From Mycobacterium colombiense (GTDB taxonomy: Bacteria; Actinomycetota; Actinomycetes; Mycobacteriales; Mycobacteriaceae), in contig NZ_LZKI01000073.1 of the NCBI RefSeq assembly GCF_001672755.1, positions 124,001 to 188,000 on the forward strand: a DNA stretch of 64,000 bases. The letters run 5' to 3'. This document shows positions 34,401 to 43,546 of the stretch, in pieces. Made by a program: the position numbers and the translations under genes. Within the stretch, counting starts at the first letter, position 1. Each line of letters starts with the position of its first letter. The notes below the pieces were generated by a model. The model did not search any database and was not told the DNA's origin. It saw nothing but the letters and a program-made list of their open reading frames with translations.

Positions 34401-35186
34401 TTATTCGAACGATAAACGCACGGAACCGAGGCCCGCGAAGTCGGCGACGAAGTTGTCGCCGGGGTGCGCGTCGATCGCCCGCGTGCACGATCCGGGCAGC
34501 ACGACGTCGCCTTTGCGCAGGCGGACACCGAAGCCGTCCACCTTGCGGGCCAGCCAGGCCACCGCGGTGACCGGATTGCCCAGCACCGCGTCGGTACGGC
34601 CTTCCGCGACCACCTCGTCGTTGCAGCGCAACACGGCGTCGATCCCCTTGACGTCGATGTCATTAGGGGAAACGCGCGCCTCACCGAGCACGAAACCCGC
34701 CGACGACGCGTTGTCGGCGATGGTGTCGCACAGTTCGATCTTCCAGTCGGTGATCCGGGTGTCGATCAGCTCGATGGAGGGCACCAGTGCCTCGGTGGCG
34801 GCCAGCACGTCGTCCTCGGTGCAGCCGGCTCCAGGCAGGTCCGCGTTCAGGACGAACCCGACTTCGACCTCCACCCGGGGGTACAGGTAGCGGTTCGCCT
34901 TGACCGGGGTGTCTTCGAACAGCTGCATCTCGTCGAGCAGATGTCCGTAGTCCGGCTCGTCGACACCCATCATTTGCTGGATGGCCAACGACGACAGCCC
35001 CACCTTGTGGCCCAGCACCCGGGCCCCCTCCGCGACTCTCTGGCGGATGTTGATCAGCTGAATCTCGTAGGCGTCGACGACGTCGATGTCCGGATAGGCG
35101 GCGGTAAGCGGGGCGATCGGCTCGCCGCTCCGCTCGGCTTGCGCCAAGTCGGCAGCCAGCTCGTCGCGCGTGGCAACACTGAGCAT
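34401..35186 (-). CDS. hsaE: HsaE, 2-hydroxyhexa-2,4-dienoate hydratase
   Basis: 261 residues of the fumarylacetoacetase-like hydratase family: VLGHKVGLSSLAIQQMMGV, YPRVEVEVGFVLNADLPG with metal-binding Glu residues, SFRNNAVAW-equivalent GNPVTAVAWLARK. Hydrates 2-hydroxyhexa-2,4-dienoate, the ring-A fragment released by HsaD (Rv3536c). ATG 35186 with GAGGAGA upstream. Heads the hsaEGF operon, divergent from kstD across 71 nt with a shared KstR box. Confidence 0.94.
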   Translation of the reverse strand: MLSVATRDELAADLAQAERSGEPIAPLTAAYPDIDVVDAYEIQLINIRQRVAEGARVLGHKVGLSSLAIQQMMGVDEPDYGHLLDEMQLFEDTPVKANRYLYPRVEVEVGFVLNADLPGAGCTEDDVLAATEALVPSIELIDTRITDWKIELCDTIADNASSAGFVLGEARVSPNDIDVKGIDAVLRCNDEVVAEGRTDAVLGNPVTAVAWLARKVDGFGVRLRKGDVVLPGSCTRAIDAHPGDNFVADFAGLGSVRLSFE

Positions 35187-35242
35187 TTTTCACGTCTCCT
35201 CGTACGGTCGACCGGGTCAGTAGCGGTCGCCCGGGGCAATTC

Positions 35243-35256
35243 TATAACGTGTTCTA
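35243..35256. promoter_or_regulatory. KstR box, hsaE / kstD divergent promoter
   Basis: TATAACGTGTTCTA, a consensus match. It ends one base before the kstD ATG and lies 56 nt upstream of the hsaE start. Confidence 0.92.
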
Positions 35257-35257
35257 C

Positions 35258-36949
35258 ATGTCAGCGCAGGAGTACGACGTCGTCGTGGTCGGGAGCGGCG
35301 GGGCCGGCATGGTCGCGGCCCTTACCGCCGCTCACCGGGGTCTTTCCACCATAGTCATCGAGAAGGCCCCACACTTCGGCGGTTCGACCGCACGCTCAGG
35401 CGGCGGCGTTTGGATCCCAAATAACGAAGTCCTCAAGCGTGACGGGGTCCGCGATACCGCCGAGGCCGCCCGCACCTATCTGCACGGGATCGTCGGCAAC
35501 GTCGTCGAGCCGGAACGCATCGATACCTACCTCGAGCGCGGCCCCGAGATGCTGTCGTTCGTGCTGAAGCACACCCCGCTGAAGATGTGCTGGGTGCCCA
35601 AGTACTCCGACTACTACCCCGAGTCCCCGGGCGGGCGCGCGGAGGGGCGATCGATCGAGCCGAAGCCGTTCAACGCCCGCAAGCTCGGCGCCGACGAAGC
35701 CGGCCTGGAACCGGCCTACGGCAAGGTCCCGCTCAACGTCGTGGTGATGCAACAGGATTACGTGCGGCTGAACCAACTGAAGCGTCACCCGCGTGGCGTG
35801 CTGCGCAGTCTCAAGGTCGGGGCGCGCACCATGTGGGCCAAGGGGACAGGCAAGAACCTCGTCGGCATGGGCCGGGCATTGATCGGGCCGTTGCGAATCG
35901 GGTTGCAGCGGGCCGGGGTTCCGGTAGTGCTCAACACCGCGCTCACCGACCTCTACGTCGAAGACGGTGTGGTGCGCGGTGTCTACGTGCGCGGCGCCGG
36001 CGATGCCGAATCGGGTGAGCCCCAGCTGATCCGGGCCCGGCGCGGCGTGATCCTGGCGTCGGGTGGGTTCGAGCACAACGAACAGATGCGGGTGAAATAC
36101 CAGCGCGCACCGATCACCACCGAGTGGACCGTCGGCGCGGTCGCCAATACCGGCGACGGGATATTGGCGGGCGAAAAGCTCGGCGCCGCACTGGACATCA
36201 TGGAGGACGCCTGGTGGGGGCCGACCGTCCCGCTGGTGGGTGCACCGTGGTTCGCGTTGTCCGAGCGCAATTCGCCGGGGTCGATCATCGTCAACATGTC
36301 GGGCAAGCGGTTCATGAACGAGTCGATGCCCTACGTCGAAGCCTGCCATCACATGTACGGCGGCGAATACGGTCAGGGACCGGGCCCGGGCGAGAACATC
36401 CCCGCGTGGCTGGTGTTCGACCAGCAGTACCGGGACCGCTACATCTTCGCGGGATTGCAGCCTGGACAACGTATTCCGCGCAAGTGGCTGGAGTCCGGCG
36501 TCATCATCACCGCCGACACTCTGGCGGAGCTGGCGCAGAAGGCCGGCCTCCCGGTGAGTGAATTCACGGCGACCGTGGAACGTTTCAACGGCTTCGCCCG
36601 CTCCGGCATCGACGCAGACTTCCAGCGCGGCGAGAGCGCCTACGACAAGTACTACGGCGACCCGACCAACAAACCGAACCCCAACCTCGGCGAGATCAGT
36701 CACGCGCCGTACTACGCGGCCAAGATGGTGCCCGGCGACCTGGGCACCAAGGGCGGCATCCGCACCGACATCCACGGCCGGGCGCTGCGCGATGACGGCA
36801 GTATCATCGAAGGCCTCTACGCCGCGGGCAACGTCAGTGCTCCGGTGATGGGCCACACGTACCCCGGTCCGGGTGGCACCATCGGCCCGGCCATGACGTT
36901 CGGCTACCTGGCGGCGTTGCACATAGCCGGCGAAGCCGGGGAAAGGTAA
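35258..36949 (+). CDS. kstD: KstD, 3-ketosteroid delta1-dehydrogenase
   Basis: 563 residues, flavoprotein: FAD motif VVVVGSGGAG (8-17), GGVWIPNN, FAD C-terminal segment GHTYPGPGGTIGPAMTFGY. Introduces the 1,2 double bond in ring A (AD to ADD, or 9-OHAD), which with KshA leads to ring B opening. ATG 35258 gives exactly the M. tuberculosis length. The GTG 9 nt upstream lies inside the KstR box. With no ribosome site and the box one base upstream, the mRNA must start at or near the ATG. Confidence 0.96.
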   Translation: MSAQEYDVVVVGSGGAGMVAALTAAHRGLSTIVIEKAPHFGGSTARSGGGVWIPNNEVLKRDGVRDTAEAARTYLHGIVGNVVEPERIDTYLERGPEMLSFVLKHTPLKMCWVPKYSDYYPESPGGRAEGRSIEPKPFNARKLGADEAGLEPAYGKVPLNVVVMQQDYVRLNQLKRHPRGVLRSLKVGARTMWAKGTGKNLVGMGRALIGPLRIGLQRAGVPVVLNTALTDLYVEDGVVRGVYVRGAGDAESGEPQLIRARRGVILASGGFEHNEQMRVKYQRAPITTEWTVGAVANTGDGILAGEKLGAALDIMEDAWWGPTVPLVGAPWFALSERNSPGSIIVNMSGKRFMNESMPYVEACHHMYGGEYGQGPGPGENIPAWLVFDQQYRDRYIFAGLQPGQRIPRKWLESGVIITADTLAELAQKAGLPVSEFTATVERFNGFARSGIDADFQRGESAYDKYYGDPTNKPNPNLGEISHAPYYAAKMVPGDLGTKGGIRTDIHGRALRDDGSIIEGLYAAGNVSAPVMGHTYPGPGGTIGPAMTFGYLAALHIAGEAGER

Positions 36950-36954
36950 CCGCG

Positions 36955-37815
36955 ATGCCCATCGACGTAGACGTCGCGCTGAATGCCGAGCTGGATCCCA
37001 TCGAATTCTCTTGGGCCAGCAGCGATGTGCAGCTCTACCACCTGGGGCTGGGTGCCGGCGCCGATCCGATGGATCCGCGCGAGCTCCGCTACCTGATCGA
37101 TGACACCCCGCAGGTGCTGCCGACGTTCGGCAACGTCGCCGCCACCTTCCATGTCACGAAGCCGCCGACCGTCAAGTTCCCCGGCATCGACATCGAGTTG
37201 AGCAAGGTGCTGCACGCCAGCGAGCGCGTCGAGGCGCCCGCTCCGCTGCCCCCGTCGGGGTCGGCCACGGCCGTCACCCGGTTCACGGACATCTGGGACA
37301 AGGGCAAGGCCGCGGTGATCTGGAGCGAGACGACGGTGACCGCGCCGGACGGCACGCTGCTGTGGACGCAGCGACGCTCCATCTTCGCCCGCGGCGAAGG
37401 CGGATTCGGCGGCGAGCGCGGGCCGTCGACGTCGGACGGCGCGCCCGACCGTGCCCCCGATCTCGAGGTCGACATGCCGATTCTGCCGCAGCAGGCGCTG
37501 CTCTACCGGTTGTGCGGCGACCGCAACCCGCTGCACTCCGATCCCGAATTCGCCGCTGCCGCAGGCTTTTCCCAGCCCATCCTGCACGGGCTGTGCACCT
37601 ACGGCATGACCTGCAAGGCGATCACCGATGCACTGCTCGACGGCGATGCCGGAGCGGTGGCGGCCTACGGTGCCCGTTTCGCCGGGGTGGCTTTCCCCGG
37701 CGAAACGCTCAAGGTCGGCATCTGGAAGGACAACGGCCGCTTCCTGGCCAGCGTTGTCGCGCCCTCGCGCGACAACGCCGTCGTGCTGTCGGGCGTCGAA
37801 CTGGTGCCCGCATAG
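36955..37815 (+). CDS. MaoC-type 2-enoyl-CoA hydratase (Rv3538-like)
   Basis: 286 residues, double hot-dog fold: the N-terminal half is degenerate and the C-terminal half has the hydratase 2 motif LYRLCGDRNPLHSDPEFAAAAGFSQPILHGLCTYG (Asp and His catalytic pair). Similar to eukaryotic MFE-2 hydratase domains and the protein called Hsd4B in some actinobacteria. Probably hydrates steroid side-chain enoyl-CoAs. It starts 5 nt after kstD, so it is KstR-controlled. ATG 36955, with GGGGAAAGG upstream. Confidence 0.88.
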   Translation: MPIDVDVALNAELDPIEFSWASSDVQLYHLGLGAGADPMDPRELRYLIDDTPQVLPTFGNVAATFHVTKPPTVKFPGIDIELSKVLHASERVEAPAPLPPSGSATAVTRFTDIWDKGKAAVIWSETTVTAPDGTLLWTQRRSIFARGEGGFGGERGPSTSDGAPDRAPDLEVDMPILPQQALLYRLCGDRNPLHSDPEFAAAAGFSQPILHGLCTYGMTCKAITDALLDGDAGAVAAYGARFAGVAFPGETLKVGIWKDNGRFLASVVAPSRDNAVVLSGVELVPA

Positions 37816-37839
37816 GAGTTTCGGCGCTTCCTTTTTCGC

Positions 37840-37899
37840 CGAGCGCCCGGCTAGCCGGGCCCAAGCGTCCGAGCGCCCGTCTAGCCGGGGTTTCGTCCA
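37840..37899. repeat. Two tandem 30-nt palindromic repeat units, left of the DUF559 pseudogene
   Basis: Each unit starts CGAGCGCCC, centres on CTAGCC, and repeats after exactly 30 nt (37840 and 37870). The first holds the perfect palindrome GCCCGGCTAGCCGGGC (37845-37860); the second is imperfect. The second unit runs into the end of the pseudogene. Confidence 0.8.
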
Positions 37900-38725
37900 T
37901 CGCGCGCGGCGCGAACCCTGCGAACGATGTCGCCGGGCCGGTCACCAGTGACCACCCGAATGACGGTCCACCCCAACCGCTCAAGCATCTCTGAGCGTCG
38001 TATGTCCCAGGTGTATTGACGCCGACTGCTTCGATGCTGCTCGCCATCGTATTCGACAGCGACTTTGACGTCCCCCCACCCCATGTCGAGATAAGCGAAG
38101 GCGCTACCGAATTCGTCGACCACTGGAATCTGGGTCTGGGGCCGAGGCAAGCCCGCCTGGACCAAGACGAGCCGCAGCCATGTCTCCTTCGGAGACTGAG
38201 CACCCGCGTCGAACAGCCCCATCGCAACGCGTGCTCGCGCGATGCCTCGGCGCCCCGCGTACCTGCGGCCCAGCAGCTCAACGTCGGCCGGCTTGATTTC
38301 CGTCGCTGCGGCCAGCGCATCGATGGCCGCCACCGCAGTCATCGTCGGGTACCAGCAGCCGAGGTCGAGGGCCGTCCTGGCCGGCGATGTAGTCGCTATG
38401 CCACGGATCATTTCGATTTCGTCTGCCTCGACGAGGTCTCGATGCAGCTGTATTCCCGGCGCGCAATGGTGGTTGTCGTGGATCAGCTCTACGGCTCTTG
38501 CCTTGTCAACCCATTTGCTTCCGTGCAGCGCGGCGGCCGAGAACCCGCCACAATTCCCTGGCAGCCGGTCCACAACCACCCGGCTTTGGCGCGCACCGCG
38601 GCCGTCAGCTCAGCGTCTCGATCAATGTAGACGCCTCGAAACAGCCGGATATAGCGCGTTTCCAGCTGACTTTTGGTCAGCAGACCGCGTGCAATGGCTT
38701 CGCTCCCGACAAATGGCTCGCCCAT
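37881..38725 (-). pseudogene. DUF559-type gene inactivated by a one-base frameshift
   Basis: The N-terminal half starts at ATG 38725 (MGEPFVGSEAIARGLL) and reads to GWLWTGCQGIVAG. The frame then changes near 38544-38546, and the next frame continues FSAAALHGSKWVDKARAV to the C-terminal nuclease-like motif VAVEYDGEQHRSSRRQY. Aligned to the intact paralogue at 17781 (CAAWLWSRRRGIVAGRSASALHGAKWVDH), one base is missing after GTGGCGGG. The two parts together give about 280 residues. It could also be a sequencing error. Located where H37Rv has PPE63. Confidence 0.8.
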
Positions 38726-38769
38726 CGCCGCAGCGTCGCATGCCATATCATCGGCGTCACTTCAGCCGA

Positions 38770-38829
38770 CGAGCGCCCAGCTAGCCGGGCGTTGAGGCGC
38801 GAGTGCCCCGCTGGCCGGGCACTCGGCCC
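38770..38829. repeat. Two tandem 30-nt palindromic repeat units, right of the DUF559 pseudogene
   Basis: Units start at 38770 (CGAGCGCCCAGCTAGCCGGG) and 38800 (CGAGTGCCCCGCTGGCCGGG), the same 30-nt period and sequence type as at 37840-37899. They fill most of the 126-nt gap before the 3' end of ltp2. Confidence 0.8.
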
Positions 38830-38851
38830 AACCGAGAGGGGCAGCCGGGGC

Positions 38852-40021
38852 TTAGCCCAGGATCAGGCCGGAGGTGGGCACACCGGTTCCCGCGGTGACG
38901 AGGACGTGCTCGACGTCGGGAACGGGGTTGACCGAAGTGCCCCGCAGTTGCCGCACGCCCTCGGCGATGCCGTTCATGCCGTGGATGTAGGCCTCGCCGA
39001 GCTGGCCACCGTGGGTGTTGATCGGCAGCCGCCCACCGATCTCGATGGCGCCGTCGGCGATGAAGTCCTTGGCCTCGCCCTTGCCGCAGAATCCCAACTC
39101 TTCCAACTGAATCAGGGTGAACGGCGTGAAGTGGTCGTACAGGATCGCGGTCTGGATGTCGGTCGGCTTCAACCCCGACTGCCCCCAGAGCTGCTGGCCC
39201 ACCACACCCATCTCGGGCAGGCCGAGCTCGGGCCGGTAGTAGCTGACCATCGTGTACTGGTCGGGGCTGGAACCCTGGGCCGCCGCCTCGATGATGGCCG
39301 GTCGCTGCTTGAGATCCTTCGCGCGCTCCGGCGACGTCACGACGATCGCCACCGCGCCGTCGGTCTCCTGGCAGCAATCCAGCAGTCGCAGCGGCTCGGC
39401 GATCCACCGTGAATTTTGGTGGTCCTCAATGGTTATCGGCTTTTCGTAGAAGTACGCCTTCGGGTTCTTGGCCGCATGCTTACGATCGGCCACCGAAATC
39501 GCACCGAAGTCCCGACTGGTCGCGCCGGACAGATGCATGTAGCGCTGCGCGATCATGGCGACCTGCGCGGCCGGCGTCGAGAGCCCGTGCGGGTAGGAGA
39601 AAGAGTTGTCCGCCGCCGTCGAATCCGCCTGCACACCGGCGTTTCCCACCAGCCGGGTCTGCACCTGACCGAACCGCATGCCCGAGCGCTCGTTGAAAGC
39701 CCGGTACGCGACGACGACGTCGGCCACCCCGGTGGCCACGGCGATCGCCGCCTGCTGGACGGTCGCGCACGCGGCGCCGCCGCCATACCCGATCTGCGAG
39801 AAGAACTTCAGGTCACCGATACCGGCCGCACGCGCCACCGCGGTCTCGTTGTTGGTGTCCATCGTGAACGTGGTCAGCCCGTCGACGTCCGAGGGGCTCA
39901 ACCCCGCGTCGTCCAGCGCATCCAGGACCGCCTCGGCCGCCAGCCGCAGCTCGCTGCGGCCGGAGTCCTTGGAGAAGTCGGTGGCGCCGATGCCGACGAT
40001 CGCAGCCTTACCCGACAACAT
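38852..40021 (-). CDS. ltp2: Ltp2, steroid side-chain retro-aldolase
   Basis: 389 residues, thiolase-like fold: AAIVGIGATDFSKDSGRSELRLAAEA, IGYGGGAACATVQQAAIAVATG, NTHGGQLGEAYIHGMNGI. Cleaves the 17-hydroxy-3-oxo-pregnenoyl-type CoA ester to the C17 ketone plus propionyl-CoA, with the DUF35 part of ChsH2 (published, Rv3540c). Last gene of the igr operon; its ATG follows the chsH1 stop without a gap. Confidence 0.94.
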   Translation of the reverse strand: MLSGKAAIVGIGATDFSKDSGRSELRLAAEAVLDALDDAGLSPSDVDGLTTFTMDTNNETAVARAAGIGDLKFFSQIGYGGGAACATVQQAAIAVATGVADVVVAYRAFNERSGMRFGQVQTRLVGNAGVQADSTAADNSFSYPHGLSTPAAQVAMIAQRYMHLSGATSRDFGAISVADRKHAAKNPKAYFYEKPITIEDHQNSRWIAEPLRLLDCCQETDGAVAIVVTSPERAKDLKQRPAIIEAAAQGSSPDQYTMVSYYRPELGLPEMGVVGQQLWGQSGLKPTDIQTAILYDHFTPFTLIQLEELGFCGKGEAKDFIADGAIEIGGRLPINTHGGQLGEAYIHGMNGIAEGVRQLRGTSVNPVPDVEHVLVTAGTGVPTSGLILG

Positions 40022-40423
40022 CTACGAACCCCCGATCGTGAGCGTCACGTTCGCGATGACGTGATCGCCAAGGCTGTTGCGGCCGAACACCTTCAGCGTG
40101 ATCAGACCGTCGTCGATGGCGGTCACCTCACCGGAGAAGGTGACGGTGTCGTAGGCGTACCATGGCACGCCGAGCCGCAGCCCGATCGATTTGATCCGCG
40201 CCGTCGGACCCGCCCAGTCGGTGACGTAGCGCTGCACCAGGCCGGTGTCGGCGAGGATGTTGACGAAGATATCCTTGGAGCCCTTGGCCTGGGCCAGGTC
40301 CCGGTCATGGTGCACATCCTGAAAGTCCCTGGTGGCCAGGGCCGTTGAGATGATGAATGTCGGCGTACCGTGCAGCTTGAGTTCGGGCAGCGTGGTGCCC
40401 ACTTCGGTAACGGGTGCGCTCAT
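40022..40423 (-). CDS. chsH1: ChsH1, MaoC-like hydratase subunit
   Basis: 133 residues from ATG 40423 (MSAPVTEVGTTLPELKLHG), single hot-dog fold with the hydratase region TRDFQDVHHDRDLAQAKGSKDIFVNILAD. With ChsH2 forms the heteromeric hydratase for the C22 steroid enoyl-CoA (Rv3541c). The start chosen gives an ATGA overlap with chsH2; an ATG at 40462 would lengthen the overlap without a ribosome site. Confidence 0.94.
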   Translation of the reverse strand: MSAPVTEVGTTLPELKLHGTPTFIISTALATRDFQDVHHDRDLAQAKGSKDIFVNILADTGLVQRYVTDWAGPTARIKSIGLRLGVPWYAYDTVTFSGEVTAIDDGLITLKVFGRNSLGDHVIANVTLTIGGS

Positions 40424-41382
40424 GCTTGATCTCCCAAGGGCTCCCAGGCGTAGAGGCTCCATTCCGGGCCGGACTCACCGGCCGGGAAGTCGATATAGGT
40501 TGCGCGGACCGGCATTCCGATCTTGATCTCGGCGTGGTCGACGTTGCGTAGTTCGCCGAGCATCCGAACGCCCTCTTCCAGTTCGATCAGTGCGATCACG
40601 AACGGCAGGGTGCGACCGGGCACCTTCGGCGCGTGGTGCACCACGAAGCTGAAGACCGTGCCGCGGCCGCTGGCCACCGCGTAGTCGATGGGCTCGGCCT
40701 TGTCCTGCCACACCGCCGGCACCGGTGGGTGCTGCAGCGTGCCGTCGGCGAGGCGCTGGATGCGCAGTTCGTGCGCTTTGACGCCCTCCCAGAAGAAGGC
40801 GGTGTCGCGCGACACCGCGGGACGCATCATGGCGTCGGCGTCCAGGTCCTGTGGGACGGATCCGGTGGCGCCGGAATCCTCGCGTGGTCTGAACTTCAGT
40901 ATGCGCCAGGCCATTTCGGCGACATCCTCGTCGCCGACCCGCCAGGTGATGTGCTGATTGATGAACCAACCCTCGCCGAGGCCGGTCTGCTTGGGGCCGA
41001 CCACGTCGCGCATCTCGGAGTGGACGGTGACCTGCTCACCCGGACGCAGATACCGGTGATAGGTCTGCTCGCAGTTGGTCGCGACCACACCGATGTAGCC
41101 GGCGTCGTCGAACAGCTGCATGATCGGGCCCATGGGGTCGTCGGTCGGGCGTTCGCCACCCAGTCCGAACATGGTCCACACCTGAATCATGGCCGGCGGT
41201 GCGACGATTCCGGGATGACCGGCGGCCTTGGCGGCGGCCTCGTCGACGTAGATCGGGTTGGCATCGCCGAGCGCCTCGACCCAGTTGTTGATCGTCGGCT
41301 GGTTCACCGGATCCCGGGCGTCGCGCGGTTTAGCGACGACGGTGGCGGTGATTTCCGCTACCGCTTCTTTGATATCGGTCAT
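40420..41382 (-). CDS. chsH2: ChsH2, hydratase subunit fused to a DUF35 domain
   Basis: 320 residues: N-terminal MaoC-like hot-dog domain (about 1-175, WVEALGDANPIYVDEAAAKAAGHPGIVAPPAM) and C-terminal DUF35 domain (about 195-315, FFWEGVKAHELRIQRLADGTLQHPP). The first domain pairs with ChsH1 as hydratase, the second binds Ltp2 and passes substrate to it (published, Rv3542c). Start ATG 41382 overlaps the chsE2 stop (ATGA). The longer open frame upstream is spurious. Confidence 0.95.
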   Translation of the reverse strand: MTDIKEAVAEITATVVAKPRDARDPVNQPTINNWVEALGDANPIYVDEAAAKAAGHPGIVAPPAMIQVWTMFGLGGERPTDDPMGPIMQLFDDAGYIGVVATNCEQTYHRYLRPGEQVTVHSEMRDVVGPKQTGLGEGWFINQHITWRVGDEDVAEMAWRILKFRPREDSGATGSVPQDLDADAMMRPAVSRDTAFFWEGVKAHELRIQRLADGTLQHPPVPAVWQDKAEPIDYAVASGRGTVFSFVVHHAPKVPGRTLPFVIALIELEEGVRMLGELRNVDHAEIKIGMPVRATYIDFPAGESGPEWSLYAWEPLGDQA

Positions 41383-42542
41383 CGAGGCACCCTCGGCACT
41401 TTGAGGCCGGACGCGGCGATCATCTCGCGCATCACTTCGTTCACGCCCCCGCCGAAGGTGATGACCAGGTTGCGCTTGGTCTGGGAGTCCAGCCAGTTGA
41501 GCAGGTCGGCGGTGTCCGAATCGGCGGGGTTGCCGTACTTGCCGACGATTTCCTCGGCGAGCCGGCCGATGTACTGGATGCGCTCGGTGCCAAAGACTTT
41601 CGTCGACGCTGCGTCGGCCACGTTGATGTCCTCGCCCGCCGCGGCCACCTGCCAGTTGAGCAGCTCGTTGATCCGCCACATCGCGTGGATCTCGCCGAGC
41701 GCCCGCTTGACATCCTGGTGGTCGATCGGCGTGACGCCGTCGCTGCCCGGCTTGGACGCCCAGGCGTGCACCCGGTCGTAGATGCCGGCGGTGCGGCCCG
41801 CGGGGCCCAGCATGACCCGCTCGTTGTTGAGCTGGGTGGTGATCAGCCGCCATCCGCCGTTCTCCTCGCCGACCAACATGTCCGCGGGCACCCGTACGTC
41901 GTTGTAGTAGGTGGCGTTGGTGTGGTGGGCGCCGTCGGACAGGATGATCGGCGTCCAGGAGTAACCGGGATCCTTGGTGTCGACGATCAGGATCGAAATG
42001 CCCTTGTGCTTCACGGCTCCCGGGTCGGTGCGGCAGGCCAGCCAGATGTAATCCGCGTCGTGGGCGCCGGTGGTGAAGATCTTCTGCCCGTTGACGATGT
42101 ACTCGTCGCCCTGGCGCACGGCGGTGGTCCGCAGGGAGGCCAGGTCGGTGCCCGCCTCGGGCTCGGTGTAGCCGATCGCGAAGTGAACCTCGCCCGCCAG
42201 GATGGCCGGCAGGAACTTCTTCTTCTGCTCATCGCTGCCGAACTGCTGCAGAACCGGGCCGACCGTCTGTAGCGTCACCGCCGGCAGCGGCACGTCGGCC
42301 CGATGCGCCTCGTTGACGAAGATCGACTGCTCGATCGGACCGAAGCCCAAGCCGCCGAACTCCTTTGGCCATCCGACGCCGAGTTTGCCATCGCGACCCA
42401 TCCGCCGGATCACCGCGCGGTAGGCCTCGTTGTGGCGGTCCTGCTCCATCGCCTTCATCTCGTCGGACGAGATCAGGTTCGAAAAGTATTCCCGCAGTTC
42501 CGCTTGCAGCTGGCGCTGCTCCGGAGTCAGGTCTATGAACAT
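41379..42542 (-). CDS. chsE2: ChsE2 (FadE29), acyl-CoA dehydrogenase subunit for the C22 steroid side chain
   Basis: 387 residues, complete ACAD: IGYTEPEAGTDLASLRTTAVR, NGQKIFTTGAHDADYIW, ending ITFGGGVNEVMREMIAASG. Pairs with ChsE1 in an alpha2beta2 enzyme that dehydrogenates 3-oxo-4-pregnene-20-carboxyl-CoA (Rv3543c). The ATG start at 42542 overlaps the end of chsE1 by 10 nt. Confidence 0.95.
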   Translation of the reverse strand: MFIDLTPEQRQLQAELREYFSNLISSDEMKAMEQDRHNEAYRAVIRRMGRDGKLGVGWPKEFGGLGFGPIEQSIFVNEAHRADVPLPAVTLQTVGPVLQQFGSDEQKKKFLPAILAGEVHFAIGYTEPEAGTDLASLRTTAVRQGDEYIVNGQKIFTTGAHDADYIWLACRTDPGAVKHKGISILIVDTKDPGYSWTPIILSDGAHHTNATYYNDVRVPADMLVGEENGGWRLITTQLNNERVMLGPAGRTAGIYDRVHAWASKPGSDGVTPIDHQDVKRALGEIHAMWRINELLNWQVAAAGEDINVADAASTKVFGTERIQYIGRLAEEIVGKYGNPADSDTADLLNWLDSQTKRNLVITFGGGVNEVMREMIAASGLKVPRVPR

Positions 42543-43546
42543 TGCGCTCCCACCAGATCGAGACGATGAGAAGGACCGCCCAGCAACCGGGACAGGTCCT
42601 TGATCGTGGAGTAGTACCGGTGCATCGGATAGGTGATGTCCATTCCCATCCCGCCGTGCAGGTGATGGCAGATCTGCATGACCGGCGGTGCCTGAGAGGT
42701 GATCCAGTAGCCGAGGACATCCAGGTCGTCGTCGGCGTCCCGGCCCTCCGACAGCCGCCAGGCAACGGACTTCGCCACCAAATCGATGGTCCGCGAGGCG
42801 ATGTAGACCTCGGCGAGCTGGGCGGCCACGGTTTGGAACGTCGACAGCGGCTTGCCGAACTGCTTGCGGTTGGCCACGTAATCGGCGGTCAGGCGCAGCG
42901 CGCCGGCCACCAGTCCGTCGGCGTAGGCGCCGATCGCCGCCAGCACCAACTGATTGACCCGGGAAGCCGTCGCGCCCGCCAGAACGTCGGAGTCGTCGAC
43001 CGCGACGTCGGCGAACGTGACCGTGTACTCCTCGGAGTCGTTCGAGGCCGGGGTTTGAACCACCTCGACCCCGTTGGCCTTCGCCGACACCACGACCACC
43101 GCGCTGTCGGCGGTGACGAGGATCCAATCCGCTTGTCCGGCATAGCCGACGCCGACCTTGGTGCCCGACAACCGTCCGCCTGCGAACGTGGTCGAGGGCC
43201 GGTCCGGCAGCGCGTTACCCGGCTCGTTGAGGGCGGCGGTCAGGACCGCGCCCTTGGCGACGCTGGCCAAAAACCGGTCCTGCTGTTCGTCGGAGGCCAG
43301 ATCGAGCAGCGGCAGCACGCCGAAACCCAGGGTGGCCAGCGCCGGCGTGATGGCGCCGTGGCGGCCGATCTCGGTAAGCACGGTGGCGACCTCGGGCAGA
43401 CCCACGCCGTCGCCACCGAGACGCTCGGGCACCGGAAGCGCCGTCACGCCCCCGCTGACCAAAGCGTCCCAGCTCAATTCGCGCTCGGACACCGACGTCA
43501 CCACATCGGCGACGGCCTGTTGCGTCGCGGTGAGATCGAAGTCCAT
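42533..43546 (-). CDS. chsE1: ChsE1 (FadE28), acyl-CoA dehydrogenase subunit for the C22 steroid side chain
   Basis: 337 residues, short ACAD subunit starting MDFDLTATQQAVADVV, with RKQFGKPLSTFQTVAAQLAEVYIASR and HHLHGGMGMDITYPMHRYY. Partner of ChsE2 (Rv3544c). Start overlaps the cyp125 stop by one base (TGATG), so cyp125 to ltp2 is one tightly coupled operon, known as igr. Confidence 0.95.
   Translation of the reverse strand: MDFDLTATQQAVADVVTSVSERELSWDALVSGGVTALPVPERLGGDGVGLPEVATVLTEIGRHGAITPALATLGFGVLPLLDLASDEQQDRFLASVAKGAVLTAALNEPGNALPDRPSTTFAGGRLSGTKVGVGYAGQADWILVTADSAVVVVSAKANGVEVVQTPASNDSEEYTVTFADVAVDDSDVLAGATASRVNQLVLAAIGAYADGLVAGALRLTADYVANRKQFGKPLSTFQTVAAQLAEVYIASRTIDLVAKSVAWRLSEGRDADDDLDVLGYWITSQAPPVMQICHHLHGGMGMDITYPMHRYYSTIKDLSRLLGGPSHRLDLVGAQCS

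Noticed and set aside
35249-35257. Upstream GTG as the kstD start
   Set aside because: It lies inside the KstR box and would add three residues absent from the family; ATG 35258 gives the expected 563-residue length.
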